Shown here piece by piece: positions 1-5,720 of a stretch of 5,729 bases of DNA. The DNA is taken from positions 1-5,729 of the forward strand of contig QIEB01000085.1 in the NCBI GenBank assembly GCA_003229495.1. The letters are read 5' to 3'. Every line of letters starts with the position of its first letter. Position 1 is the stretch's first letter. The notes beneath the pieces are model-generated. The model had not been told where the DNA came from and did not search any database. It saw only the letters and a list, made by a program, of their open reading frames with translations. The translations under genes and the position numbers were made by a program. The stretch comes from Flammeovirgaceae bacterium (GTDB taxonomy: Bacteria > Bacteroidota > Bacteroidia > Cytophagales > Cyclobacteriaceae).

Positions 1-64
1 TTCACAAATTACCAAATGAGCTCAATGGCAATCCCCATCTTCACCTTTTTAAACCTACTAACTA

Positions 65-225
65 CTAATCGCCTCTGTTGTTCCACAAATCACTAACCAC
101 CTTCCAACTATCATCGTCCTGTTTTTTCAAGAAGGCTGCAACAACCCGTCAGTATCATTAGCTGCCATTGCGTTGAGAAATTGTTTATGCCCCAGAGCTA
201 TGAAAAATATTCTTTTCTTGAACAT
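65..225 (-). pseudogene. Decayed SnoaL/DUF4440-like (NTF2-like fold) gene remnant
   Basis: Two short reading frames lie back to back on the minus strand. The first (ATG at 225-223, stop at 129-127) begins with a signal-like MFKKRIFFIALG and continues HKQFLNAMAANDTDGLLQ, similar to the first helix of SnoaL/DUF4440 proteins (a helix followed by 'ND.DGLL'). The second, in another frame (148 down to the TAG at 67-65), reads VVAAFLKKQDDDSWKVVSDLW and then NNRGD. This is very like the last two strands of that family, where a 'FLKK.DGSWK...D.W' ending is typical. An intact member would have roughly 80-100 residues between the two pieces, and these are missing. I read this as a gene that lost its middle and went out of frame. 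The family match is from memory of its pattern, not a search. The function of the original gene is unknown; the fold is used by both enzymes and binding proteins. Confidence 0.5.
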
Positions 226-273
226 AAGGTGAGAGGCAAACGATCAACCAGATTGAGAAACTCGATTTCTTAG

Positions 274-1962
274 TCACTCTTTCTCACAAGATTCCGTTTT
301 CAACTTCAAAGCAGAAACCAAAATACTGGCCTGCTCGATGTCTTGGGCCAGGATTTGAAATTGATACACATATTTGTCCGTTTCACCATCTTTATAGGTC
401 TTAATCAACTTGTTCTTGCCACGAACTTCCAGGATCACTATGGCTTGGTTTCCCTTAGTATTAAATTGGATTTTATGAACATCAATATCCAGAAAGTTAA
501 ATTCATAATTGTATTGAACGTCTTTTGAGACATCGGTAAATTCATAAGTGTAAAGGCATGTATTCTCATTATCAAGTTTTATTGATTGTAGGTAAGTGTC
601 TGTATTAATTACCAACTTGTCAACTGACTCTTTTATGAATCTTTCAGCTTGATCAATTCCTGAAAAAGCAGTTTGTTTATCCATTTCCTCTCGGGCCAGT
701 TCCTTCATACGGGTGAAGACTTCTGAAATGTCTCTGGCTGCTTCAATATCCTTGACCCGCAAAATTACTGTGTTTGAGTAATTGGTGGCATCTTCTCCCA
801 TTTTAGTACTGATTAATTTGCGATCGTTGTCTGTACGAAGCTCAATTAATACGGCATTCCTTTTCGTATCAAATTGCGTTCGTCCTTTATGCAGGTAAGC
901 GGTATTGACCGCATAGGTAAGGTCCTCCCCTTTGGAAATGTCCCGGGATTTAATTTGAAAAATTAACGAGTTTTCCGGATCAATTGTAAAACTCTGCTCG
1001 TATGCATCTTGGTTTATAACTACTTTTCCGATGTGTTGAGTTAAAAAGTCTTTGCATTGATCAAGAGAAAATCCAGTGAAATCAGTCCTTTCTTCACTTT
1101 CTGAAATTTGGACAAACTCCTTTAGTCGCGAAGTGTAAGTTCGGGCATCTTCAATCGACTGCATGAAAATTTCAAACCCATTAACGTATCTCCCAATCTC
1201 TCCATCCTTAACGTAAGATATCAGCCTGCCATCAGCTTTAGTTTTGAAAAACACTAATACCTGATTGCGCTTGGTGTCAAAATCAATTCTGTTGAGATAG
1301 AGATCTGCAGCATTGACTTGAAATTCTTCTTTTGTCCCTTTAGTTACATTTTCAATCTCCACACCTATTATATTTGAGTTATCTTCCTCAATGGTGAATT
1401 TTTGTTGATAATTTTCATCATTGATAACTACATTGCCTGTTGCCTCTTCAAAGTATTCTAGTAATTCTTGCTTATTTAATCCGGACGATTTTTCATCTTC
1501 GTTTTTTTTATCTGCCATTTCAACTAAACTTTCCAATGCATCAGTTAATGCTCGAGCCTCCTCGATATCTGCGGCATAGAAGACAATTTTATTCTCGTAG
1601 TTTTGGATTTGCCCATCCTTAACCATCTTGACAAGCCTTTTGTCCCCCTTTACCTGGCCAATAATATGAACCATGTCCTTCTTAGGTTCGAACAATACCC
1701 GGGAGGGGTTTAGATCTTGGGTATTTACCGTCTTGATAATTTCATCCCCGCTGCTTTTGTCAGTAATCTTTACCGATACCACATATTGGTGCTCTGTGTT
1801 TTGGGAAAACTCCTGAGCGTATACCTTTTTTTTACCTTGAACAGTTCCAGTATTTTCTGTTAGAAACCGTACCTTTTCTTCAAGGTCTTGTCCGGGGCTT
1901 ATCTGAAATATGCCAAAACTAAGTGATACTGTGATGAGTAACTTGATCATAATTATCAACAT
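274..1962 (-). CDS. Secreted protein of four tandem ~136-residue modules, function unknown
   Basis: 562 residues. A signal peptide covers residues 1-24 (hydrophobic LLITVSLSFGIFQI, probable cleavage after SPG, before QD), so the protein is exported to the periplasm or beyond. The rest is four homologous modules, about 26-160, 161-296, 297-433 and 434-562. Each has an N-terminal helix, several beta strands, a basic 'DxxxxxxxFDTKRN' turn (residues 83, 220, 356 and 492 onwards, weakest in module 1), a 'K/RLI...KDG' strand pair and a closing helix starting (D/S)IExA (132, 269, 405, 541). A strand-rich body closed by a C-terminal helix recalls PH-like folds, but that is only inference. There are no catalytic motifs and no membrane segment beyond the signal. 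ATG at 1962 is the longest start; ATG at 1950 (MIKLLITV) gives an equally good signal peptide and cannot be excluded. The gene stands alone on its strand between two gene remnants and is visibly more AT-rich than the 2556-5134 operon. I do not recognise a named family. Confidence 0.92.
   Translation of the reverse strand: MLIIMIKLLITVSLSFGIFQISPGQDLEEKVRFLTENTGTVQGKKKVYAQEFSQNTEHQYVVSVKITDKSSGDEIIKTVNTQDLNPSRVLFEPKKDMVHIIGQVKGDKRLVKMVKDGQIQNYENKIVFYAADIEEARALTDALESLVEMADKKNEDEKSSGLNKQELLEYFEEATGNVVINDENYQQKFTIEEDNSNIIGVEIENVTKGTKEEFQVNAADLYLNRIDFDTKRNQVLVFFKTKADGRLISYVKDGEIGRYVNGFEIFMQSIEDARTYTSRLKEFVQISESEERTDFTGFSLDQCKDFLTQHIGKVVINQDAYEQSFTIDPENSLIFQIKSRDISKGEDLTYAVNTAYLHKGRTQFDTKRNAVLIELRTDNDRKLISTKMGEDATNYSNTVILRVKDIEAARDISEVFTRMKELAREEMDKQTAFSGIDQAERFIKESVDKLVINTDTYLQSIKLDNENTCLYTYEFTDVSKDVQYNYEFNFLDIDVHKIQFNTKGNQAIVILEVRGKNKLIKTYKDGETDKYVYQFQILAQDIEQASILVSALKLKTESCEKE
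277..1887 (-). repeat. Four-fold internal protein repeat (period 136-137 residues)
   Basis: Module coordinates on the DNA are about 1483-1887 (module 1), 1075-1482 (2), 664-1074 (3) and 277-663 (4). Anchor positions repeat with near-constant spacing. The closing-helix motif starts at residues 132, 269, 405 and 541. The strand before the 'TKRN' turn starts at 79, 216, 352 and 488. The 'G.VVIN..Y.Q.F' strand starts at 39, 176, 312 and 448. Modules 2 and 3 are the most alike; module 1 has lost the VIN and TKRN signatures. The copies differ at most residues, so the duplications are old and the array is not a recent DNA-level tandem repeat. Confidence 0.9.
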
Positions 1963-1995
1963 TAAAGGAACATTGTGGGCTATTATTATGCTAAA

Positions 1996-2166
1996 TTAAT
2001 TGGATGTCCAGTCCAGATCACACACATTTTGTATTATAGATCTTTCCGTGGGCAGCCCGTTAACCAGAAATATGACGTTATTACATATTTTCTCACCCAT
2101 TACCGCCGTATATCTTACGATATCAGTGAAAATAATGGCAGCAAGTTGGCGGGATTGAGCTGGCAT
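1996..2166 (-). pseudogene. Truncated class III adenylate/guanylate cyclase (N-terminal fragment)
   Basis: The minus strand from ATG 2166-2164 reads MPAQS followed by RQLAAIIFTDIVRYTAVM, then GEK. This is the characteristic opening of Bacteroidota class III nucleotidyl cyclases ('RQLAAIMFTDIVGYTALMG'), which make cAMP or cGMP. D15 in FTDI matches the first metal-binding aspartate. After residue ~25 the sequence (ICNNVIFLVNGLP...) no longer resembles the family, and TAA follows at 1998-1996 after 56 codons. The second metal-binding site, the rest of the catalytic domain (~170 residues) and the TPR-type tail common in these proteins are absent. The glycine of IVGYT is replaced by R18. It is too short to be catalytic. 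It lies 33 bp upstream of the repeat-protein gene on the same strand, so its old promoter region could now serve that gene. The assignment rests on motif recognition only. Confidence 0.6.
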
Positions 2167-2555
2167 GAGAATAAGTTACAAAAAATACTACGAAGGTGCA
2201 TTTACCTTGATGATAATCAGTGATTGCTGAATGACTGCTAACGGCCAAAAGCGGTCATTCGATATTATTATAATTTTGGCAGTAAAGACCAAGACGAGCC
2301 GACATCCGAGCCGTAGGCCAAACTATGTCCGACCTTGACAACCAGTTCCTAAAAGTTTAAGATTAGTTTCAGGAATAAACCAAAAAAAAATATTGAATAT
2401 CATATAGTTGCTAGAATTGACTGGCGACCGGGATTATACTCTGATCCCAATATAAACCGGAAATATGTATATTGACTTCATAAGGATTCGGGAATTTCTC
2501 TATGAATTAGCGCATTTGCCGATGAAATTTAAACAAGCTCTTAAAAAAACTTTCC
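2167..2555. other. Intergenic stretch between divergent genes; weak promoter candidates
   Basis: This 389-bp stretch has no convincing gene. It would hold the promoter for the operon starting at 2556. The only exact match I find to the Bacteroidota -7 element (TAnnTTTG) on the plus strand is TAATTTTG at 2271-2278, without a clear TTG about 20 bases upstream; it would imply a ~270-base leader. On the minus strand, TAATTTAG (1998-1991, one mismatch) lies about 30 bases before the repeat-protein start, within the cyclase remnant. Both are weak. A 9-A run sits near 2382-2390, and a small GGGAT/ATCCC hairpin lies at 2430-2448. The bases just before 2556 are A-rich (cttaaaaaaac), which suits Bacteroidota translation starts; there is no Shine-Dalgarno sequence. 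Confidence 0.4.
2229..2260. repeat. 11-bp inverted repeat / hairpin
   Basis: GAATGACTGCT (2229-2239) pairs with AGCGGTCATTC (2250-2260) through 11 positions, ten Watson-Crick and one G-U, around the 10-base loop AACGGCCAAA. It is followed on the plus strand by AT-rich sequence (gatattattataatttt) but not by a clean T run, so a terminator is possible but not persuasive. No plus-strand gene ends here. The string resembles dispersed palindromic intergenic sequence I recall from environmental bacterial genomes; that is memory, not a search. Confidence 0.6.
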
Positions 2556-3131
2556 ATGTTAAATAAACAGATAGTAGGCATTTTGCTTATCGTACTTTTT
2601 TTTGCCACTGAGGGACAAAGCCAATCATTCAGAGTGAGGGGGAAAGTTTTGTACAATCCAACAATGAATGATTGTTTTCAGCAGGTTCCCTGTTGGGAGG
2701 ATGTTGCACTGACCAAAGTAGATGATTGGATCCCCCCCAAAGCTGCGGTGAACATTGTGGCAAAAGGCACAGGCAAGGTGGCCAAAACAGATCGTATGGG
2801 CAGGTATGTCATTGAAGTGTCCTCTGCCAATGACACCTTACTATTTTTATACATAGGCCAGAACCGCGTTGAAGTGCCGGTGAACGGAAGGGAAGTGGTA
2901 GATGTAAAACTGACCCCTACGCCTATCCCCGTTATCGAAAACCTGATCGGGCTGATCATGCCTGCCATTGATGCAGGTGAATTTCCGGATATTGATGCGC
3001 TGGCTGAAAAAACAAACGTAAACAGGGCCACGGCCCGGGATATCCTCTGGTTGGTATTGGGTAACACACGAATGAAACAGCATTATCCCGGAGAATTTAT
3101 CCCTGATTACCGGTTTTCAGAATTGGATTGA
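2556..3131 (+). CDS. Small secreted protein with carboxypeptidase-regulatory-like (CarboxypepD_reg/SusC-plug-type) domain
   Basis: 191 residues. A signal peptide covers residues 1-23 (IVGILLIVLFFATEGQSQ). Residues 25-120 read as an Ig-like beta-sandwich of the carboxypeptidase-regulatory-like group: FRVRGKVLYNP, then AAVNIVAKGTGKVAKTDRMG followed by RYVIEV, LLFLYIG, and VEVPVNGREVVDVKL. These correspond to the usual G.V, GV.V...GT, TD..G.Y.I, F.YIG and V.L strands of SusC N-terminal and related domains. A ~28-residue insertion (34-62) containing C40 and C46 separates the first strand from the second. Residues 125-191 are predicted mostly helical (VIENLIGLIMPAIDAG, DIDALAEKTNVNRATARDIL) and I do not recognise them. 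There is no TonB barrel, so this is not a transporter. The stop is 32 bp before the next ATG, suggesting co-transcription and a shared role with the large enzyme-like protein, perhaps as an accessory or binding partner. Confidence 0.9.
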   Translation: MLNKQIVGILLIVLFFATEGQSQSFRVRGKVLYNPTMNDCFQQVPCWEDVALTKVDDWIPPKAAVNIVAKGTGKVAKTDRMGRYVIEVSSANDTLLFLYIGQNRVEVPVNGREVVDVKLTPTPIPVIENLIGLIMPAIDAGEFPDIDALAEKTNVNRATARDILWLVLGNTRMKQHYPGEFIPDYRFSELD

Positions 3132-3163
3132 TCTGAAATCAAGGATTTTAAATGAAATAGATA

Positions 3164-5134
3164 ATGGTCAGTTTAAAGGTAAATACCATAAAAAAGAAAG
3201 TATGGGTTGGTGTATGCGCATGGTTAATCATTCCGGTTGCTGTGCAAGCTCAGCAGCCCAACATCCGGGTGAAGGCTCCGGAAACGCCCACCCATTGGGG
3301 GCAATACGGGCCTTCCTCTTCCTTTGATCCGGAAATCATTGTAACTGAGTCGCATAATACACCGGAGTGGGCATTGTTGCAGCGGGAGTTATTGCGATCC
3401 GCTTCCGTAGCCTGTGAACGTTATTTTAAGCGTTACTTTGACGAACAAGGCTATATTTTAACAGACTTACGCTGGGGAGCCAATGATGGTCCTGACGATG
3501 CCATTGAGAACGTGAATCGGTGGCCGCAATTGTATGCACTGGGAGGGGCTGACAAAATTATGACCATGTATAAGATGGTGTATGAAGGCCATGTGCGGCA
3601 AATGTCAATTCCTCCCAAAACGGTTACGGGACGGCCGACCCATGTGCCCTATGCCATCAATGGAATGTATTTCAAAGAATTTCCCACCCGGGCCGATTGG
3701 ATGCACATTTCTGAGGGATTGATGGTGTTTAACATGATGGGATTGGGAGATCCGTACGATGTAAAATTCAGGCACAGGGTGCGGCGTTTTGCTGGATTTT
3801 ATATGAACGAAGAACCCGGCGCATTGAATTATGATCCCGAACATAAAATCATTCGCAGCATGTACAACGGCAGTCGCGGCCCACTGATGCGCGAAACCAC
3901 CAGTGTTGACTGGACCGGCGATCCCTCTGAAGTCAGGAACCGTTATGCGGCCGGACATGGAGAGGAAAATTATGAAGAATTTCTTTTTCACTTTAAGGAT
4001 TACCATGATACCGAGGGAGACGTTCCCCTAAATTTGATATCTACCACCCTGGCTTTGAACGCTTACATCCTTACAGGGGAAGTAAAATATCGTACATGGA
4101 TGCTGGAGTATGTGAATGCATGGTACGACAGGATGGAGGCCAATGATTGGGTGATCCCAAGCAATATCGGATTGGATGGCACTATCGGAGGGGCTACCGA
4201 AGGGAAATGGTATGGGGGTGCCTATGGGTGGAGTTTTACGGTAGAACAACAAAGCCCTCCTGCCCAAGGGCTTTCCGATAGGCCACGTACCCGCTGGGGT
4301 TTTGTGGGTTTTATGAATGCCTATCTGCTTACCGGCGATGACAAATACCTTGATGCCTGGAGGAAACAGCATGATGTGATTTACAATGCAGGTAAAATGA
4401 TTGAGGGAGAATACCACACACCGCTGATGTACGGCAATCCGGAATGGAGCAGGGAAGGGTATACGGAAGAGGATGGTTGGTACAGCTACCGGCCCTACAA
4501 TCCCGAAAACGAAAACATGCTCCAGATATATTATCTGTCTATGCAGGCGGAAGACCGTGAACACATTCAATCCAACCCCTGGCTGGAATACCATGAAGGA
4601 TCGAATCCGGATTATGCGATCAATGCCATGCGGGCCGATTTGGCAGATGTGAGAAAGCGCATGCAATTGCTCAGGGAAGATCATACCTCCCCTGATATGC
4701 GGCTGGTGGATGACCCCATGCATATCAACCCTGCCAGTATTACTTCACTGATCCGGTTGATGGGAGGAGGTTTTTACGAACCGGCTCATGCACGCCGTTC
4801 CCCTCCCTTTCATACCCGCCTTCGTTATTTTGACCCGGAAAAACGCCGTGCCGGAGTGCCCGAAGACGTTGCTGTTTTGGTAGACCGGATGACCGATAAA
4901 AGTGTAAGAGTAAGTATGGTAAACCTGAACCCCCTTGAGTCACGCACTTTAGTTGTGCAGGGGGGAGCTTATGGGGAACATCAGTTGGTGGCAATTACTG
5001 AGACAGATAAGCGTGTGGCTATTGATGATCCAACGTTCACAATCATGCTTGCACCCGGTGCAGGTACCACGCTGGAAATTGAAATGAAAAGATATGTCAA
5101 CCAACCTACTATGGATTTTCCATGGGAGCGGTGA
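3164..5134 (+). CDS. Secreted putative carbohydrate-active enzyme, alpha/alpha-toroid plus beta-sandwich type; uncharacterised
   Basis: 656 residues. The signal peptide has KKK at 10-12, a hydrophobic core at 13-27 and a cleavage site VQA|QQ at 29. Residues ~65-535 are rich in paired helices with aromatic and acidic motifs: WGANDGPDDAIENVNRWPQL at 104-123, ADWMHISEGLMVFN at 177-190, FYMNEEPGALNYDPEH at 212-227 and MYNGSRGP at 233-240. Helix-hairpin repeats follow ('LNAYILTGEVKY.T' at 298-311 and 'MNAYLLTGDDKYLDAWRK' at 384-401). The last is the pattern of (alpha/alpha) toroid glycosidases and polysaccharide lyases. Residues ~565-642 look like a closing beta-sandwich (VAVLVDRM, VRVSMVNLNP, FTIMLAPGAGTTLEIEM). 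D108, D111, D112, E115, H181 and E184 are candidate active-site residues by motif density only. It resembles hypothetical proteins from polysaccharide-degrading Bacteroidota and Planctomycetes, but I cannot assign a CAZy family or substrate. ATG 3164 is the only upstream start that leaves the signal peptide intact; a plausible AAGGA lies at 3141-3145. The gene is second in a probable operon with 2556-3131. Confidence 0.88.
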   Translation: MVSLKVNTIKKKVWVGVCAWLIIPVAVQAQQPNIRVKAPETPTHWGQYGPSSSFDPEIIVTESHNTPEWALLQRELLRSASVACERYFKRYFDEQGYILTDLRWGANDGPDDAIENVNRWPQLYALGGADKIMTMYKMVYEGHVRQMSIPPKTVTGRPTHVPYAINGMYFKEFPTRADWMHISEGLMVFNMMGLGDPYDVKFRHRVRRFAGFYMNEEPGALNYDPEHKIIRSMYNGSRGPLMRETTSVDWTGDPSEVRNRYAAGHGEENYEEFLFHFKDYHDTEGDVPLNLISTTLALNAYILTGEVKYRTWMLEYVNAWYDRMEANDWVIPSNIGLDGTIGGATEGKWYGGAYGWSFTVEQQSPPAQGLSDRPRTRWGFVGFMNAYLLTGDDKYLDAWRKQHDVIYNAGKMIEGEYHTPLMYGNPEWSREGYTEEDGWYSYRPYNPENENMLQIYYLSMQAEDREHIQSNPWLEYHEGSNPDYAINAMRADLADVRKRMQLLREDHTSPDMRLVDDPMHINPASITSLIRLMGGGFYEPAHARRSPPFHTRLRYFDPEKRRAGVPEDVAVLVDRMTDKSVRVSMVNLNPLESRTLVVQGGAYGEHQLVAITETDKRVAIDDPTFTIMLAPGAGTTLEIEMKRYVNQPTMDFPWER

Positions 5135-5143
5135 TCTGAATTT

Positions 5144-5354
5144 ATGGAAGATTTTATTAATGATGGCTTGTGCCGGGCATTGTTGTGAAACATGTTCTAA
5201 TGAGAAAAACAATATAGACCGAGAAGGAAACGCCTTAAAACTCGTTTTTACAACCAAATGGGATGTAAACCGCCGTAAATTGATCTTTTCCCACCGTCCC
5301 CTTTGGACCCCAAAGCGGCCGGTCAAAACTATTAGTCATTGTTACATTTTATAA
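5144..5354 (+). pseudogene. Possible broken lipoprotein gene (one base out of frame at its start), third operon position
   Basis: Nine bases after the preceding stop, ATG at 5144-5146 is followed by one extra G (5147) and then an open frame KILLMMACAG, HCCETCSNEKNN. If G5147 were absent, the ORF would start MKILLMMACAGHCC, a convincing Bacteroidota lipoprotein-like leader with a nearby CSNEKNN. As written, that ATG reads MEDFINDG... and stops after 14 residues. The in-frame ATGs at 5160 and 5163 would skip part of the leader. The frame stays open to TAA 5352-5354 (about 68 residues) with no domain I recognise (...KLVFTTKWDVNRRKL..., ...HRPLWTPKRPVKT), much shorter than typical lipoprotein enzymes of such loci. 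Either a decayed third gene or a chance ORF; I lean to decay. A hairpin CTTTGG-ACC-CCAAAG lies inside it at 5301-5315. Confidence 0.35.
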
Positions 5355-5561
5355 GGTGTCAGTATCTGATTGTTTTCTTGTTTTTTACATACAAACACAA
5401 AGCAGATTTCTTAAATTTCAGGGAATATCATAAGTGTCAATAAATCAAGTATATACCGAATATTTATTTCATGAAAAAGTGAAACCTCGCGACGAAGTAG
5501 GATTTTAACGGTCTAATGAATTGTAAAGTCCTAAAACCTGAAAAGAACATTTCAACAATCC
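5355..5561. other. Intergenic stretch, no gene seen
   Basis: AT-rich sequence with stops in all frames. On the minus strand a TTGACA (+ strand tgtcaa near 5435) is not followed by a recognisable -10 or TAnnTTTG at proper spacing. On the minus strand TAGTTTTG (complement of 5324-5331) matches the Bacteroidota -7 consensus, but it lies inside the lipoprotein remnant and faces the 3' end of the operon, so it is probably chance. No strong terminator is visible for the operon. Confidence 0.4.
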
Positions 5562-5587
5562 AAAAAATGAGTGGTTTCGTTGACTCA
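5562..5587 (-). terminator. Possible rho-independent terminator of the tRNA-Leu transcript
   Basis: Read on the minus strand, a 5-bp stem TGAGT/ACTCA (5587-5583 with 5572-5568) around a 10-base loop is directly followed by six T (5567-5562). It is about 50 bases downstream of the tRNA 3' end and correctly oriented. The stem is short and has only two G-C pairs, so strength is doubtful. Confidence 0.35.
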
Positions 5588-5630
5588 CAACCCGTCCTCA
5601 CACTCCCAACTCGCCCTCACACTCACACTT
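5583..5630. repeat. C/A-rich low-complexity tract with repeated CCTCACACTC
   Basis: The plus strand here is almost free of G (two G in 48 bases) and contains CCTCACACTC twice (5596-5605 and 5615-5624, 19 bases apart) plus related ACTCACA units at 5583-5589 and 5621-5627. On the minus strand it is a GTGTGAG-rich run that begins just after the tRNA 3' end. It is non-coding. Confidence 0.6.
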
Positions 5631-5636
5631 AATTTG

Positions 5637-5720
5637 TACCCAGGGCCGGAATCGAACCGGCACGTCCGTGAAGACATTGGTGTTTGAGACCAACGCGTCT
5701 ACCAGTTCCGCCACCTGGGC
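5637..5720 (-). tRNA. tRNA-Leu (anticodon CAA)
   Basis: 84 nt, 5' end at 5720. The acceptor stem GCCCAGG pairs with CCTGGGT (first pair G-U), discriminator A at 5637. The D arm is GCGGAACTGGTAGACGCG. The anticodon stem TTGGT/ACCAA closes the loop CTCAAAC, anticodon CAA at 5686-5684, reading UUG. A 15-base variable arm (TGTCTTCACGGACGT) marks it as a class II (long-arm) tRNA, as expected for leucine. The T arm is GCCGG-TTCGATT-CCGGC. CCA is not encoded (genomic A-CAA), so it must be added after transcription, usual in Bacteroidota. Its promoter lies outside the window; only 9 bases remain upstream. Confidence 0.97.

Noticed and set aside
256..270. AGAAA-CTCGA-TTTCT hairpin just after the repeat-protein stop
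   Set aside because: A 5-bp, almost all A-T stem without a following T run on the minus strand; not a credible terminator.
1975..2223. 82-codon plus-strand ORF starting at GTG
   Set aside because: It has no internal methionine and no recognisable domain, and it lies antisense to the cyclase-like fragment, whose motif match is far stronger. It is best explained as a shadow frame.
2678..3067. 129-codon minus-strand ORF opposite the 191-residue gene
   Set aside because: Low-complexity Ser/Thr-rich translation opposite a gene with a clear signal peptide and domain; a shadow frame.
4028..4723. 231-codon minus-strand ORF inside the 656-residue gene
   Set aside because: It is fully antisense to a well-supported secreted protein, and its composition (many His, Ile, Pro, Phe) is typical of a mirror frame.
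5224..5249. AAGG/CCTT and AAAAC/GTTTT hairpins followed by T as an operon terminator
   Set aside because: The stems are only 4-5 bp with few G-C pairs and the two compete for the same bases; too weak to call.
5324..5331. Minus-strand TAGTTTTG matching the Bacteroidota -7 element
   Set aside because: There is no minus-strand gene downstream of it and no properly placed TTG upstream; an eight-base degenerate match is expected by chance.
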